From an uncultured Clostridium sp. (GTDB lineage Bacteria > Bacillota_A > Clostridia > TANB77 > CAG-508): a DNA stretch of 64,000 nucleotides. A program made the translations under genes and the position numbers. The notes beneath the pieces are model-generated. The model saw only the letters and a list, made by a program, of their open reading frames with translations, was not told the DNA's origin and searched no databases. Numbering within the stretch: position 1 is the stretch's first letter; the number at the start of each line of letters is the position of its first letter. The stretch is from NCBI GenBank assembly GCA_948466265.1, contig CAOJZU010000009.1:1-64000 (forward strand), written 5' to 3'. Below are positions 1-10,100 of this stretch, piece after piece.

Positions 1-164
1 TTTCTTTTTCTAGCTGCCTCTGATTTTTTCTTTCTTCTTACACTAGGTTTTTCATAATGTTCTCTTTTCCTAACCTCTTGCATTACGCCATTTCTAGCGC
101 ATTGTCTTTTAAATCTTTTTAATGCATCTTCTATATTTCCATTATTAACTTTTACCTCTGACAT
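1..164 (-). CDS. rpsU: 30S ribosomal protein S21 (3' end cut by window edge)
   Basis: The frame begins with [18 protein letters not shown] and continues with [20 protein letters not shown] and a lysine/arginine-rich tail, which is the S21 family pattern. About 54 residues are visible and the frame runs off the left edge with no stop. The start is the ATG at 164, preceded by a strong GGGGGGAG ribosome binding site and a consensus promoter. S21 is a small basic 30S protein near the 3' end of 16S rRNA that helps initiation. There is no in-frame CGG in the visible part, in line with the other highly expressed genes here. Confidence 0.93.
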   Translation of the reverse strand, partial: MSEVKVNNGNIEDALKRFKRQCARNGVMQEVRKREHYEKPSVRRKKKSEAARKR

Positions 165-207
165 TACTACTCCCCCCTTCTTGCTTATATTTTCAAATCG
201 CTTTATT

Positions 208-236
208 ATTATATATCTTCTATTATAACTTGTCAA
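208..236 (-). promoter_or_regulatory. Sigma-A type promoter of rpsU
   Basis: On the minus strand there is a TTGACA box (231-236), a 17-base spacer and TATAAT (208-213). This is a perfect consensus match about 45 bases before the rpsU start and just after the prs stop codon. Confidence 0.85.
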
Positions 237-239
237 GGC

Positions 240-1184
240 TTATTTTTCAAATAAATCTCCCATTGGTTTATGTTCATTAAGTCTTTTTATAGCTTCTGCA
301 AATAATGGTGCTACTGAAAGTACCTTGATTTTATCAGTTTCTTTTTCTTTTGGAAGTGGAATTGTGTTTGTTATTACAAGTTCTTTAAAATGTGAATTTT
401 TTATTCTCTCTATTGCTGGTCCTGAAAGTACTCCATGTGTACAACCTGCATATATTTCTTTCGCCCCAAATTGATTTAATACATTTGCAGTTTCTATCAT
501 TGAACCCGCTGTATCTACTTCATCATCAAATACAACTGCTGTTTTTCCTTTTACATCTCCTATTACTGTTGAAGCTATTGCCCTATCGTCATTTCCTTCT
601 CTTCTTTTATCTATCATTGCTATTGGACAATTAAAAAATTTTGAATATTTATATGCTTTTTTTGAACTTCCAGCATCTGTCGCAACTATTACCATATCTT
701 TAAAATTCTTTTCTTTAAAATATACTTCTAGCAAACTCTGTGCTGATAATCTATCACAGTTTATGTTAAAATATCCCTGAATTGCAGGATTATGCAAGTC
801 ACAGCTAATCACTCTATTAGCACCTGCCGCTTCTATAAGCTCTGCCATTAATTTAGCTGTTATTGGTATTCTTGGTTGGTCTTTCTTGTCTGATCTCGAA
901 TAAATATAATATGGAAGTACAACTGTTATTCTTCTTGCCGAAGCACGTTTTGCTGCATCTATGCAGATTAATAGTTCCATAACTCTTTCATTTACTGGTG
1001 GGGTTGTTGTTTGTATAAAATATACATCTTTTTCCCTAACTGTTTCTTTTAATTGTACGAAAGTATTATCATTTTTAAATTTCATTCTATCAATTTGTCC
1101 TACTTCTATTCCCAAACTTTCACATACTTCTTTTGTAAATCCATCTGCTTCATTGCTACATGAAAAAACTTTTAAATCTTGCAT
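240..1184 (-). CDS. prs: Ribose-phosphate pyrophosphokinase (PRPP synthase)
   Basis: This 314-residue protein has the usual length and order for class I PRPP synthase. It transfers pyrophosphate from ATP to ribose 5-phosphate, giving PRPP for nucleotide, histidine and tryptophan synthesis. Visible motifs are the catalytic flexible-loop region around YSRSDKKDQPRIPITAK, the metal/substrate stretch SCDLHNPAIQGYF, and the PRPP-binding loop DDEVDTAGS (usually DDMIDTAGT). The start is the ATG at 1184, preceded by GGGGGAT. The gene has no in-frame CGG and reads straight through. It does contain the out-of-frame CGG of TCG GCA, which causes no break, so it serves as an internal control. Confidence 0.97.
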   Translation of the reverse strand: MQDLKVFSCSNEADGFTKEVCESLGIEVGQIDRMKFKNDNTFVQLKETVREKDVYFIQTTTPPVNERVMELLICIDAAKRASARRITVVLPYYIYSRSDKKDQPRIPITAKLMAELIEAAGANRVISCDLHNPAIQGYFNINCDRLSAQSLLEVYFKEKNFKDMVIVATDAGSSKKAYKYSKFFNCPIAMIDKRREGNDDRAIASTVIGDVKGKTAVVFDDEVDTAGSMIETANVLNQFGAKEIYAGCTHGVLSGPAIERIKNSHFKELVITNTIPLPKEKETDKIKVLSVAPLFAEAIKRLNEHKPMGDLFEK

Positions 1185-1220
1185 ACTTTATCCCCCATAT
1201 CTAATTTAGAATACTATTCT

Positions 1221-1249
1221 ATTTTAGTCTCTTTAGGTCTAAAAGTCAA
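1221..1249 (-). promoter_or_regulatory. Sigma-A type promoter of prs
   Basis: Minus strand: TTGACT (1244-1249), a 17-base spacer, TAAAAT (1221-1226), about 40 bases before the prs start. Confidence 0.75.
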
Positions 1250-1270
1250 CAATTTTGTCATAATTTCAAG

Positions 1271-1308
1271 AAAAAAAGAGGAATACTTGATAGAAATAGC
1301 ATCCCTCT
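1271..1308 (-). terminator. Rho-independent terminator after the prepilin-like gene
   Basis: Minus-strand stem AGAGGGAT pairs with ATTCCTCT (one G-U pair) and is followed by seven T. It lies just after the stop codon at 1318. Confidence 0.7.
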
Positions 1309-1317
1309 AAATTTCAA

Positions 1318-3409
1318 TTAATATTCGTGTGAATAAAGACTTGTATTACTATAATGGCTACAATATCTGTGACTTGACGTATAACCATGGCTACATGTAG
1401 AAGTTTGTTTACCTGTGCCATTACAATATGTACATTTTGTATTTGTGCAATCAGCCCAATTTTTGTTATGTGATTTTACCATAGGATATAGTTTCTTACT
1501 ACAAGCAACCGAACAATACGTGCTATCAATTCCACTTTTTCCATTCCATACAAGACCACAGTTTTTACACTTCCACTTGGCTTTATATGAGGTACGATTA
1601 TGTCCATCGTAGTCTTTTTTACATCCAGCACATCTAATGCCAGACATATTGTACGTAAAAGACATAGATCCCGTCCACTCTGCAAAATGTCCGAGAAAAG
1701 GTTCCATTACCACTACAGCTTGAACAAACTGTATTACTTCCACCAGAACAATAACTTGTATTACAAGTTCTGGCTTTTGTCGTAACTGTTATAGGCAATG
1801 TATCACTATATAGACCAGCGTTGTTATATACCCTTATATATACATTTGTATATGTTGTTTTATATGTAAGTCCTGTTACCTGTACTACACCATCTGTATT
1901 TTCTGTCTGTCCTTTTTCATTGTTTCCTATCATGCATACAAATTTTTCTATTCCTGACTCTTCATCTCTTGCTCCTACTGATACTTTGAAACTTGTCGTC
2001 CCTGCTTCCCCTACTAAGCTTATATCACCTATTTCTGGTTTTGTTTCATCTTTATATACATTTATTATTTGGCTTGTTGACTTATTTCCTGCTTCATCTA
2101 TAACTCTTATTGATATTTCATATTCTCCATCTGTCTTAATACTTATAGGTTGTTCCATTAGCATTTCTTTATTTTGAATTATTGTATTACCTGTTTTTTT
2201 ATCTTTTGCTGTATATTCATAACCTATTACTCTTCCGGCTTCCTTTCTCATTATCTATCCCACTCACTATTAATGTTCCATTTTGAGTTATCCAGCCTTT
2301 TCCTTGTTTATCTATTTTTCCGAGGTTCTGGAGACATTTTTATTTCTGTTATTTCTGGTTTTATATTGTCTAATTTTACTATTTTTGTTGTTACTGATGA
2401 TGAAGATTTTCCTATTCCAATTCTTGCTTTTATAGTTGTTATTCCTGATTGTTCAATTATAAATTCTGCTTTTCCACCAATAATTGGATTTTTTTCATCT
2501 TTTATATCATTATATCCACCGAATAGCTGTATAATATATGTATTCTGCATCAGTATTGTTTGCAGTTATCTTCACTTTTATTTTTGTATTTATTTCAGTT
2601 TCTTTTCCCTCTTCTTTTGTTCTCTTATACCAGTTATCCTCTCCATTTGGATTAGTAGGTTCTAGTGTTATAGTCGGAGCTTTGATTGATTTATTCAAGT
2701 TGCTAGCTTTTACCCATGCGCTTCTGGTCTTGCCATTACTTCCTGTTGCTTTTATTTTAAACAGTCCTACTCCATATTTCCTTACATCAAAATTTTGCTC
2801 TTTATCTAAGTCTGTAGTCTTTGTTTCGTTTTCTAATATTTGATCTTTATAAATTAGTTCTATTTTTTTTATGCTTCCTCCCTCTAAACTTGCACTTGCT
2901 ATTATCTTTCCACTTGCTTCTTCATATCTTGCTTCTATCTTTGGCCAAGTTTCTATCATTTCTTCTAATGTCTTATCTTTATCTACTTTTCCTAGATATT
3001 CTATTTTTATTATTCCTTCTGCTCCATTGTAATAAATCTCATACAAATCTCCGTTCATCCGTTTCTACATAGATATACCCTTCAATATCATCTTCGTCTC
3101 CATCTACTTTTACATCTTTTATTCCCTCTTGCTCTCTGATAATATCTGCTATTTCTCCGAAGTGTTGCTATCTTTCCGAGCCGTGGCTTCTGCAATCATT
3201 TCAGAACGAATTATTTGTTCTAATCTCTCTTTCTCTGCTGTGATCTCATAGCTTTCTGCTACTGTTTCCGCTATATTTAGTAATCCTTCTTTTCCAGTTA
3301 TTGTTCTTATTGATATAGCAGCTAGTATTACTATTAGTATAATCATTACTAATAGTGCGATAAGCGTTATTCCACTTTCGCTACTGTGTTTTGGTTTCAC
3401 TTTGTTCAT
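1318..3409 (-). CDS. Prepilin-like secreted protein with Ig-like region and C-terminal zinc-ribbon cysteine motifs (7 CGGN sites)
   Basis: Joined reading gives 694 residues (2092 bases minus 7 sites = 695 codons). The N-terminus has a type IV prepilin-like signal: a short polar leader, then GITLIALLVMIILIVILAAI at about residues 13-32, so it is probably membrane-inserted or pilus-like. The middle resembles bacterial Ig/fibronectin-like modules. The last ~160 residues hold at least six cysteine pairs, including CSSCSGNG, CAGC, CKNC, CSVAC and CTYCNGTGKQ, like DnaJ or zinc-ribbon metal sites. The recoded CGG triplets start at 1691, 2235, 2320, 2519, 3051, 3157 and 3176. Each restores a glycine, for example TATL-G-EIAD at 3157 and ENGTFS-G-HF at 1691. 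No enzymatic function is recognised. Zinc ribbons on an exported protein are unusual. Confidence 0.8.
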
Positions 3410-3490
3410 TTTTGGTTTCCTTTCTTTGGTTTATTTTAAAAATTATATTTAGACAAGTTTTGAGGATAATATTTATGTACTTATATCCCC

Positions 3491-3559
3491 TTATGTTTGG
3501 AAACACGAATGGAAAAGTCTAAACCAAACAAAACCAAACATTCATGCTTCCAAACATAA
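3491..3559 (-). promoter_or_regulatory. Long stem-loop in the leader of the prepilin-like gene
   Basis: 3491-3511 and 3539-3559 are inverted copies of 21 bases with two differences. Both differences become G-U pairs only in a minus-strand RNA, so the structure is probably transcribed with the gene starting at 3409. The 27-base loop contains the direct repeat AAACCAAACA twice. No T-run follows, so it is not a simple terminator. The rest of the 298-base gap 3410-3707 holds a palindrome at 3616-3645 and no gene that I can see. Confidence 0.55.
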
Positions 3560-3615
3560 AAGGACATTTAAAAATTGATTACCCATCTAATTTTATAATT
3601 TAAAAAATACATAGG

Positions 3616-3645
3616 ATTTATATAAGTGTTAACACTTATATAAAT
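3616..3645. promoter_or_regulatory. Perfect 30-bp palindrome, likely operator of the adjacent Xre-type regulator
   Basis: The core is TATAAGTGTTAACACTTATA, symmetric out to 30 bases, about 60 bases before the regulator start at 3708. A symmetric site of this size suits a dimeric helix-turn-helix repressor. The regulation is inferred. Confidence 0.55.
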
Positions 3646-3707
3646 ATCATATTTATATAATAAAATCAATATATAAAACAAAAAAAATTTATTTTGGAGA
3701 AAAAAGT

Positions 3708-3977
3708 ATGTCAAAAATTATGAAATTTAATGAAAACATGAATATAATATATAAATCCTTAAAGAAATATCGAACTCAAAGAAAGCTTTCATTTGACCAG
3801 TTATCTGCAAAATTAGAATTAATAGGAATTAGTATTCATAGACAAAGCTTATATGACATTGAAAATAATAAAAGGACTGTAAAAGATTATGAAATTTTTG
3901 GACTTGCATATATTTTAGACATAGATGTTAATGATTTATTAGAAGATATAAAAAAAGATTTTCAAAATGATAAGTAA
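3708..3977 (+). CDS. Xre-family helix-turn-helix regulator
   Basis: This 89-residue protein consists of one HTH_3-like domain. A helix-turn-helix is visible around residues 24-60 (KLSFDQLSAKLELIGISIHR, then QSLYDIENNKRTVKDYEI), with a short acidic/basic tail. The ATG follows a TTGGAGAA ribosome binding site. It is monocistronic, with its own terminator, and is preceded by a 30-bp palindrome that suggests autoregulation. There is no in-frame CGG. It probably controls itself and perhaps the divergent surface gene ending its leader at 3410. The target is unknown. Confidence 0.85.
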   Translation: MSKIMKFNENMNIIYKSLKKYRTQRKLSFDQLSAKLELIGISIHRQSLYDIENNKRTVKDYEIFGLAYILDIDVNDLLEDIKKDFQNDK

Positions 3978-4005
3978 ACACAAAAAAGTGTTTACTTATT
4001 ATTTT
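3970..4005 (+). terminator. Terminator of the Xre regulator
   Basis: The 12-bp stem ATAAGTAAACAC / GTGTTTACTTAT has a six-A loop and is followed by a T-rich run. It overlaps the stop codon. Confidence 0.85.
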
Positions 4006-4127
4006 TGCATATACAGTTTTATAAATAAAGCAATGTATATGGATTTTTATAATTATAAAACAGTTCAAATGACTTTATAGAAAATATAATTAACGATAAT
4101 AATAATTTAGAATAACTCATTCATAAA

Positions 4128-4172
4128 ATAAAAACCCTAATTGATTATTATATTCAACCAGGGTTTTTTTAA
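4128..4172 (-). terminator. Terminator of the 2942-residue surface gene (possibly bidirectional)
   Basis: AAAACCCT and AGGGTTTTTTT flank a 25-base loop just after the stop at 4196, with T-rich tracts on both strands. The remaining 4006-4127 shows no gene or motif I can support. Confidence 0.6.
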
Positions 4173-4195
4173 CTTCTTTTTAATGTACTTTTATA

Positions 4196-7100
4196 CTATT
4201 CCTCTTCTTCTCTTTTCTCCTTTGTCTTTGTTTCTTCTTCTACTTTTTCTCGTACTAAACTCTTAGTACTCCAATCAAACACTTCCTCTTTTCTACCATA
4301 ATTTCCAGATAGGATATTTCTATCTAATGTATCAATTACCCCATCTTCATTAAAGTCATATATCCTATTTGCATCAGTTTCTAATTCAATAGTATTTCCA
4401 AGCTTTTTATTAAACCATACTAAATCGTCTATCTCAATTTCTCCTGTCTTAATAACATCTCCTGCAAACAAATGGTATTCCCCAAGACTTGCCTCCTCTT
4501 CTAAGCTATCAAGTATAATATTTTGAACTGTGTATGATAAATACCCATCTTTCTCTATTACAAGTTTATACTTATCTGGTTTTACATGCAATTCATATGA
4601 GCCATCTTCTTCAGTTTCTATTGTTTGAACCAGAGTATCATCTTTGTATAGATTTACATTTGCTTTATGTTTCCCTTCAGTATTTTCTGTTACTACACTT
4701 CCTGTTATTCTCGTCTCAGTTTTTTCTTCTCTTATAATATCTATTATATATGCTCTATAACTTTCGTTTTCTGCTTGACATAGTACTAATACATGCTTTG
4801 ATCCACCATTTGGAATAATATGTGTTCCTACTCCACTTGTAATTCTTGCCAAAGGATCTTCTGGAATAGCATTTATTGTTACTCTATCCTCCCATTGAGA
4901 AAGATTTATAGTGTACTGAGTTTCTTCTCTATTAAATTTAGGTGTTAAAGTTCCTACATCTGTTGTTAAACTTGCTAAATAATTATTATCTGACGTTGCC
5001 ATTTCTACTTTTATCTTGTAATTTGTATGAGTAGTTCCATCATGGCTTGTTACATCAATGTTAAATATTTTATTTGATGATGTTAAGTCAAGGTCTCCGC
5101 ATCTTTACAACTGTTGCATACTGGTCTGTTGGAATTGCAAGTACATCTTCTGCTCTAAGCTCTTTTGTTCCCTTTGGTAATGCTAGTGTATATTCTGTGA
5201 TTGTACTTTCAAATTTTGGTGTTAATTCATATCCTGATACTGCTAATTTTTGCAATGTGGAGTCACTACTCTTCTTCCTAATTACATTTATTGTATAGAC
5301 CTGAGTTGTATATCCATCTGCTGCAATTGTCTTAATCTGATATGTATTAACTTTTAAAACTGAAAGTTCTATTACTGGATCAGGAAATACCTTTGTTGTA
5401 TCATATATTGGAACTGCAACTATTTCATTTTCCGTAAGTATGAATTTATCATTTGGTACAGTAAGAGTATACTCATATTTGTCTGAGTTAAATTCTTCGT
5501 CTATTTCAAATGACTTAACTTGTAAACTCTTAAGTCTTGCATCATCTGTTCTTATTCTGTTTACATTTACTGTATATATCTTCTCTGTTCCATCTTCTGC
5601 TTTAACTGTAATCTGTCTTACACTTTCTCCATCTGGAACTGGAAGTTCTTCATTTCCTGTAACTTCTGCAAATCTGTCTTCTGTACTTACTTCAAATGAA
5701 AGTAATGAATCTGCATTTCCAAGTGTTAGGTTATATTCTGTATTTCCATAAGTAAAGCTTGGTTCTAATGTCCCTACACTTGGAATCAAATCTATCAAAC
5801 TATTATTGCTAGATTTTTCTCTAATTATTGCTATTTCATATGTTCTAATTTCGCCATTTTCAGCTTTTACATTAATTAGATGTCTATTTTCTCCGTGCTA
5901 CCAAATATGAATATCCAAATCCTGTAACTTCTGCTGATTTTTCTTCTGGCTCTCCATCTAGTCTAATGTTTGTTGTTCCGAGCTGGTACATTTATCTCAT
6001 ATTTTAATGTCTCCTTATTAAATGTTGGTGTTATTTCTACATTAGTTCCACCTATTTTGGCATTTAAGCTTTTTAGATAATTATTATTACTTTGCTTACG
6101 TATAATATTTACTGTATAAGTTCTCTTTATTCCAATAACAGATGTTACGACTATCTCTACTTTATTTTCTCCTACTTTTAGTTCATATACTCCGCCATTT
6201 GTAATTTCTACCATAGCATTTACATCTTCTGGCTCAGCATTTATCTTGATACTTGTTACATTATTTTCTACTGTTACTGTATAATTGTTTATCGTCTTAT
6301 TAAAGCTTGGTGTAAGTATTCCGCTAGATGGCAATATGTAGCTTAGATAGTTATTTGTTGAGACTTGCCTATTTACTTGTATAGTATAAAGCTCTGTAAG
6401 CTTTCCATCACTTGATGTAACTTCAATTTCGACTAAATTATTACCAACCACAAAGTTTTCATTCCCTCTAACTACATATGTTGCATTTGGGTCTAGTGTT
6501 TCTATATTTAGATCTAAACTTGTTATTTCATTATCTACTGTTACCATATAGTTATTATTATTTTCAGTAAAGTTTGGTATTATATTATATCCTTTTGCTT
6601 CTAGATTTATAAGTTTTGCACTTACTGCCGCTTCTCTTGTCACATTTATAATGTATGGATTTTGCTTTCCACTTGCAGAAATTACTGTAAGAGTAATTTT
6701 GTTTTCCCCAATATTTAAGTTATATGTTCCATTTCCTTGAATAGCTGCTTTATTATCTTCTGGATATCCTACAAATGAAATACTATCTATTTCGTATGGA
6801 ACTGTAATACTATATTCATTTATAAGCTTGTTAAATTCCTTATCTAACTCTCCATTAGACATTTCAAGTTCTGCTAGATAGTTATTGTCTGATAATCCTT
6901 TATATATATTTACTGTATATGTTTTTGTCTTTCCACTTTCTGATGTTACAATTACATCAAAAACATTTTTGCCATCCACTACATTTACAAGACCTATTCC
7001 TGAAACTGTCGCATTCTCATCATCTGATACTGCATCTAAGTATACTGAATTTACATTATTTGGTACATTTACATCATATATTAAGTTACTTTTATTAAAT

Positions 7101-10100
7101 ATAGGTGTTAGATCATACCCTATAACAGCTAAATATGCTAAATTGTTATTATTAGATCCTGTTTTTGTCACTTTCAAAACATAATCTTTAGTAGTTTCAC
7201 CATTTGGTGCAGTAACAACAATGGTAATTTGATTTAATCCTTTATCTAAGTCTTCATTTCCTATTATCTTATAAGTTGCACCTTCTTGTTCTGGTGTTGC
7301 ATATATCACAAGTTCATTTAATGTTGTTTCTACATTATAGTTTGTAGTTAATTTATCAAAGCTTGGCGAAATCGTATGATTTTGTATAGATAAATTTGCT
7401 AAATTTGCATTATCTGACTCTGCTCTTCTTACCTTTATCTGATAAGCTTTTTCTTCTCCTATCTTAGACATTACTTTTACAGTTATTACATTTAATCCAA
7501 CATTTAAGTTATATGTACCTGTTCCTGTAATATCTGCTGTATTATCTAATGCTCTTGCAGATACTGTTATATTGTCTTCTTCAAATGGTAAATCAACTTC
7601 ATATACTAATTCTTTAGGATCAAAACTTGGTGTAAGAGTTCCCTTATTTACTGTAAGTTCCACTAAATCAACTTTATCTTCTAGGTCTGGTTGTTTATAT
7701 ACTGTTATGTCATAGTCTAATCTTGTAACTCCGGTCAGATGCAATAACGCATACTGTAACTAGGTTATCACCATATACAAAATTGCTATTTCCAATTATT
7801 TCATATGTTGCGTCTGAATCTTCTGGTATAACTTCTAGAGTTAAATGATCTACATTATGCTGTACTTTCATTGTATACTCTGTTTTTGTCTTATCAAATA
7901 CTTCATAAAGTTCACCCTCTTCTGCAAATAAACTCTTTAAATATGCATTATTTGATTTCGCTCTTACAATTAAAACATCATACTCTTTCTCAGTTCCGGT
8001 CTTCTGCCTGTACTTTCATTTTAACCGTATTTTGTCCAATATCTAGTTTATATCTTCCATTTCCTGATATTACTTTAGATGTAGCAATTTCTGGAATTCC
8101 TGTAATTGTTATTTCCTCTATTTCATTTCTTACATCAAGTCTTATATTATTAGAATCAATAATATTTGAGACAACTCCTTTGTCATTATCTATTCTTATT
8201 AAGTTGGCATTTCCGGTTTTGTTTTCTTACTACGTTTATATTATATGTTCTTATATTTCCATTTTCAGCCACAACTGTTATAGTTATTTCATTGTCTCCT
8301 ATTTCAAGGGCATATATTCCTTCTCCTGTAACAATACTTGCTTTATCCTCTTTTATTGCTTTTATTTCAATATTTGAAACTTCATTTTCTACTTCTACTC
8401 TGTAATCTACTATCTCCTTATCAAATACTGGGTCTAATCTTCCATGATCTGTTATTATATTTAATAGATAATCGTTTTCTGAAGGTTCTTTATTTACAAT
8501 TATTTTATAATCTCTTTGATCTCCGGTTTTCTGCTGTAACTCTAATTATTACAATGTTTTTTCCTGTTACAAAATTAGAGTTTTTTATTATTTTATATGT
8601 TGCAGTTTTATCTTCTGTTTGTACTGTAAGTGGAAGATTTGTCACATTTGACGGAACTGTTATTTCATATTCGTTTTCTAGTTTATCAAATTCCTTATCG
8701 AAGTTCCCTACTGTAGTTATTAATGTTTTTAAGTAATTATTGCTTGATTGGTCTCTATTAATATTGACATAGTAGTATGCTTTTGATCCGGTCTTCTGCT
8801 GTAACACTTAATTCATATGTATTTGTTCCTGTTCTTAAAGTCTTTTCTCCATCACCTGTGATAGTTGTTGTAGAAACCTCTGGAATTGCTTCTATTGTAA
8901 CCTTTTCTATCTCATTTGGAACTGTTACAGTATATGTATCTAAAAGTTTGTTATATACTGGATCCATATCATATACTGTATCTCCATTTTTTACAGAAAG
9001 TAAAGATATAAATACATTTCCACTTTGTTTTCTGTAAGCATGAATTATATATACTGCTTGTTCTCCATTTGGCGCTGTTGATATAATATAAATATCATTT
9101 AGTCCAACTTTTAAGTCTGTATTTCCTTCTATAATTGGTGTTATCTCTTTCATTTCGGGAATTGCTGTAATGTCTAAATGTGTTACTTCATTTTCTACTT
9201 CTATAAAGTATTCTAATATGTCTTGGTCAAATTCTAAATCTGTTTCCACATTATCTATAGTTAAACTTTCAAGAAGACAATTTCCACTCATATCTCTTGT
9301 TATGTGATATGTATATTCTGATTTAGTAATTCCATCCTCTGCTGTAACTGTAATTACAATAGTATTTTCTCCTGCTTCAAGCATAACTTCACCGTCGCCT
9401 GTAACTGTTTGATATTTATGTCCTTTTTCTACATTAAATATTAATTTCTTAATTCTGCTTGGTACAGTCATAGAGTATTCATGCACCTCTGGGTCAAACT
9501 CTTTTGGATCTAGGACTCCATAAAGTTCTGGATTTACATTTATTATATTTTCTATTAATCCATCAATTGTTATATTTAAAGGTTTTGAGTTATCTGATGC
9601 TTCTCTATCTACTATTATTTTATATTCTCTTACATCTTCACTTTCAGCTGTTACTTTAAGGATTATTTCTGTTTCTCCTGCTGGAATATCATAAGTTCCA
9701 TTTCCTTCTATACTCGCCTTAATATCATCTACTACTCCATATATTGTAAGGTCTGTATCTTCTGGATTTAAATGCACTTTATATTCAAATGTTTCATAGT
9801 TTACTTCTGGTTCTATCACACCTTTATTTACTTGTATTTCTTTAAGTAAATTATTTTGCGATGGGTCTTCTAAAAGTGTTATTCTTGCATGACCATTTGA
9901 AGAATTTCCTGAAACGTAATTTCCTTGAGGACTAGGCATTCCTACATATCCTTCTTTTGAATCTGTCCATTCGTATCCTTGACCATCTATCATTACTGTA
10001 TTTTTAAATTTAAAATTTGAATAATGAATACTTTCTCCTGTAGGATTTCCATCTTCTCCTGTACTATTACATCCATCATGGCCTGATATGTATGAAGATC

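Noticed and set aside
2220..2260. Start of a separate gene at MRKEAGRV (2251)
   Set aside because: It is created by the AGC CGGA site at 2235. The long upstream frame continues through it.
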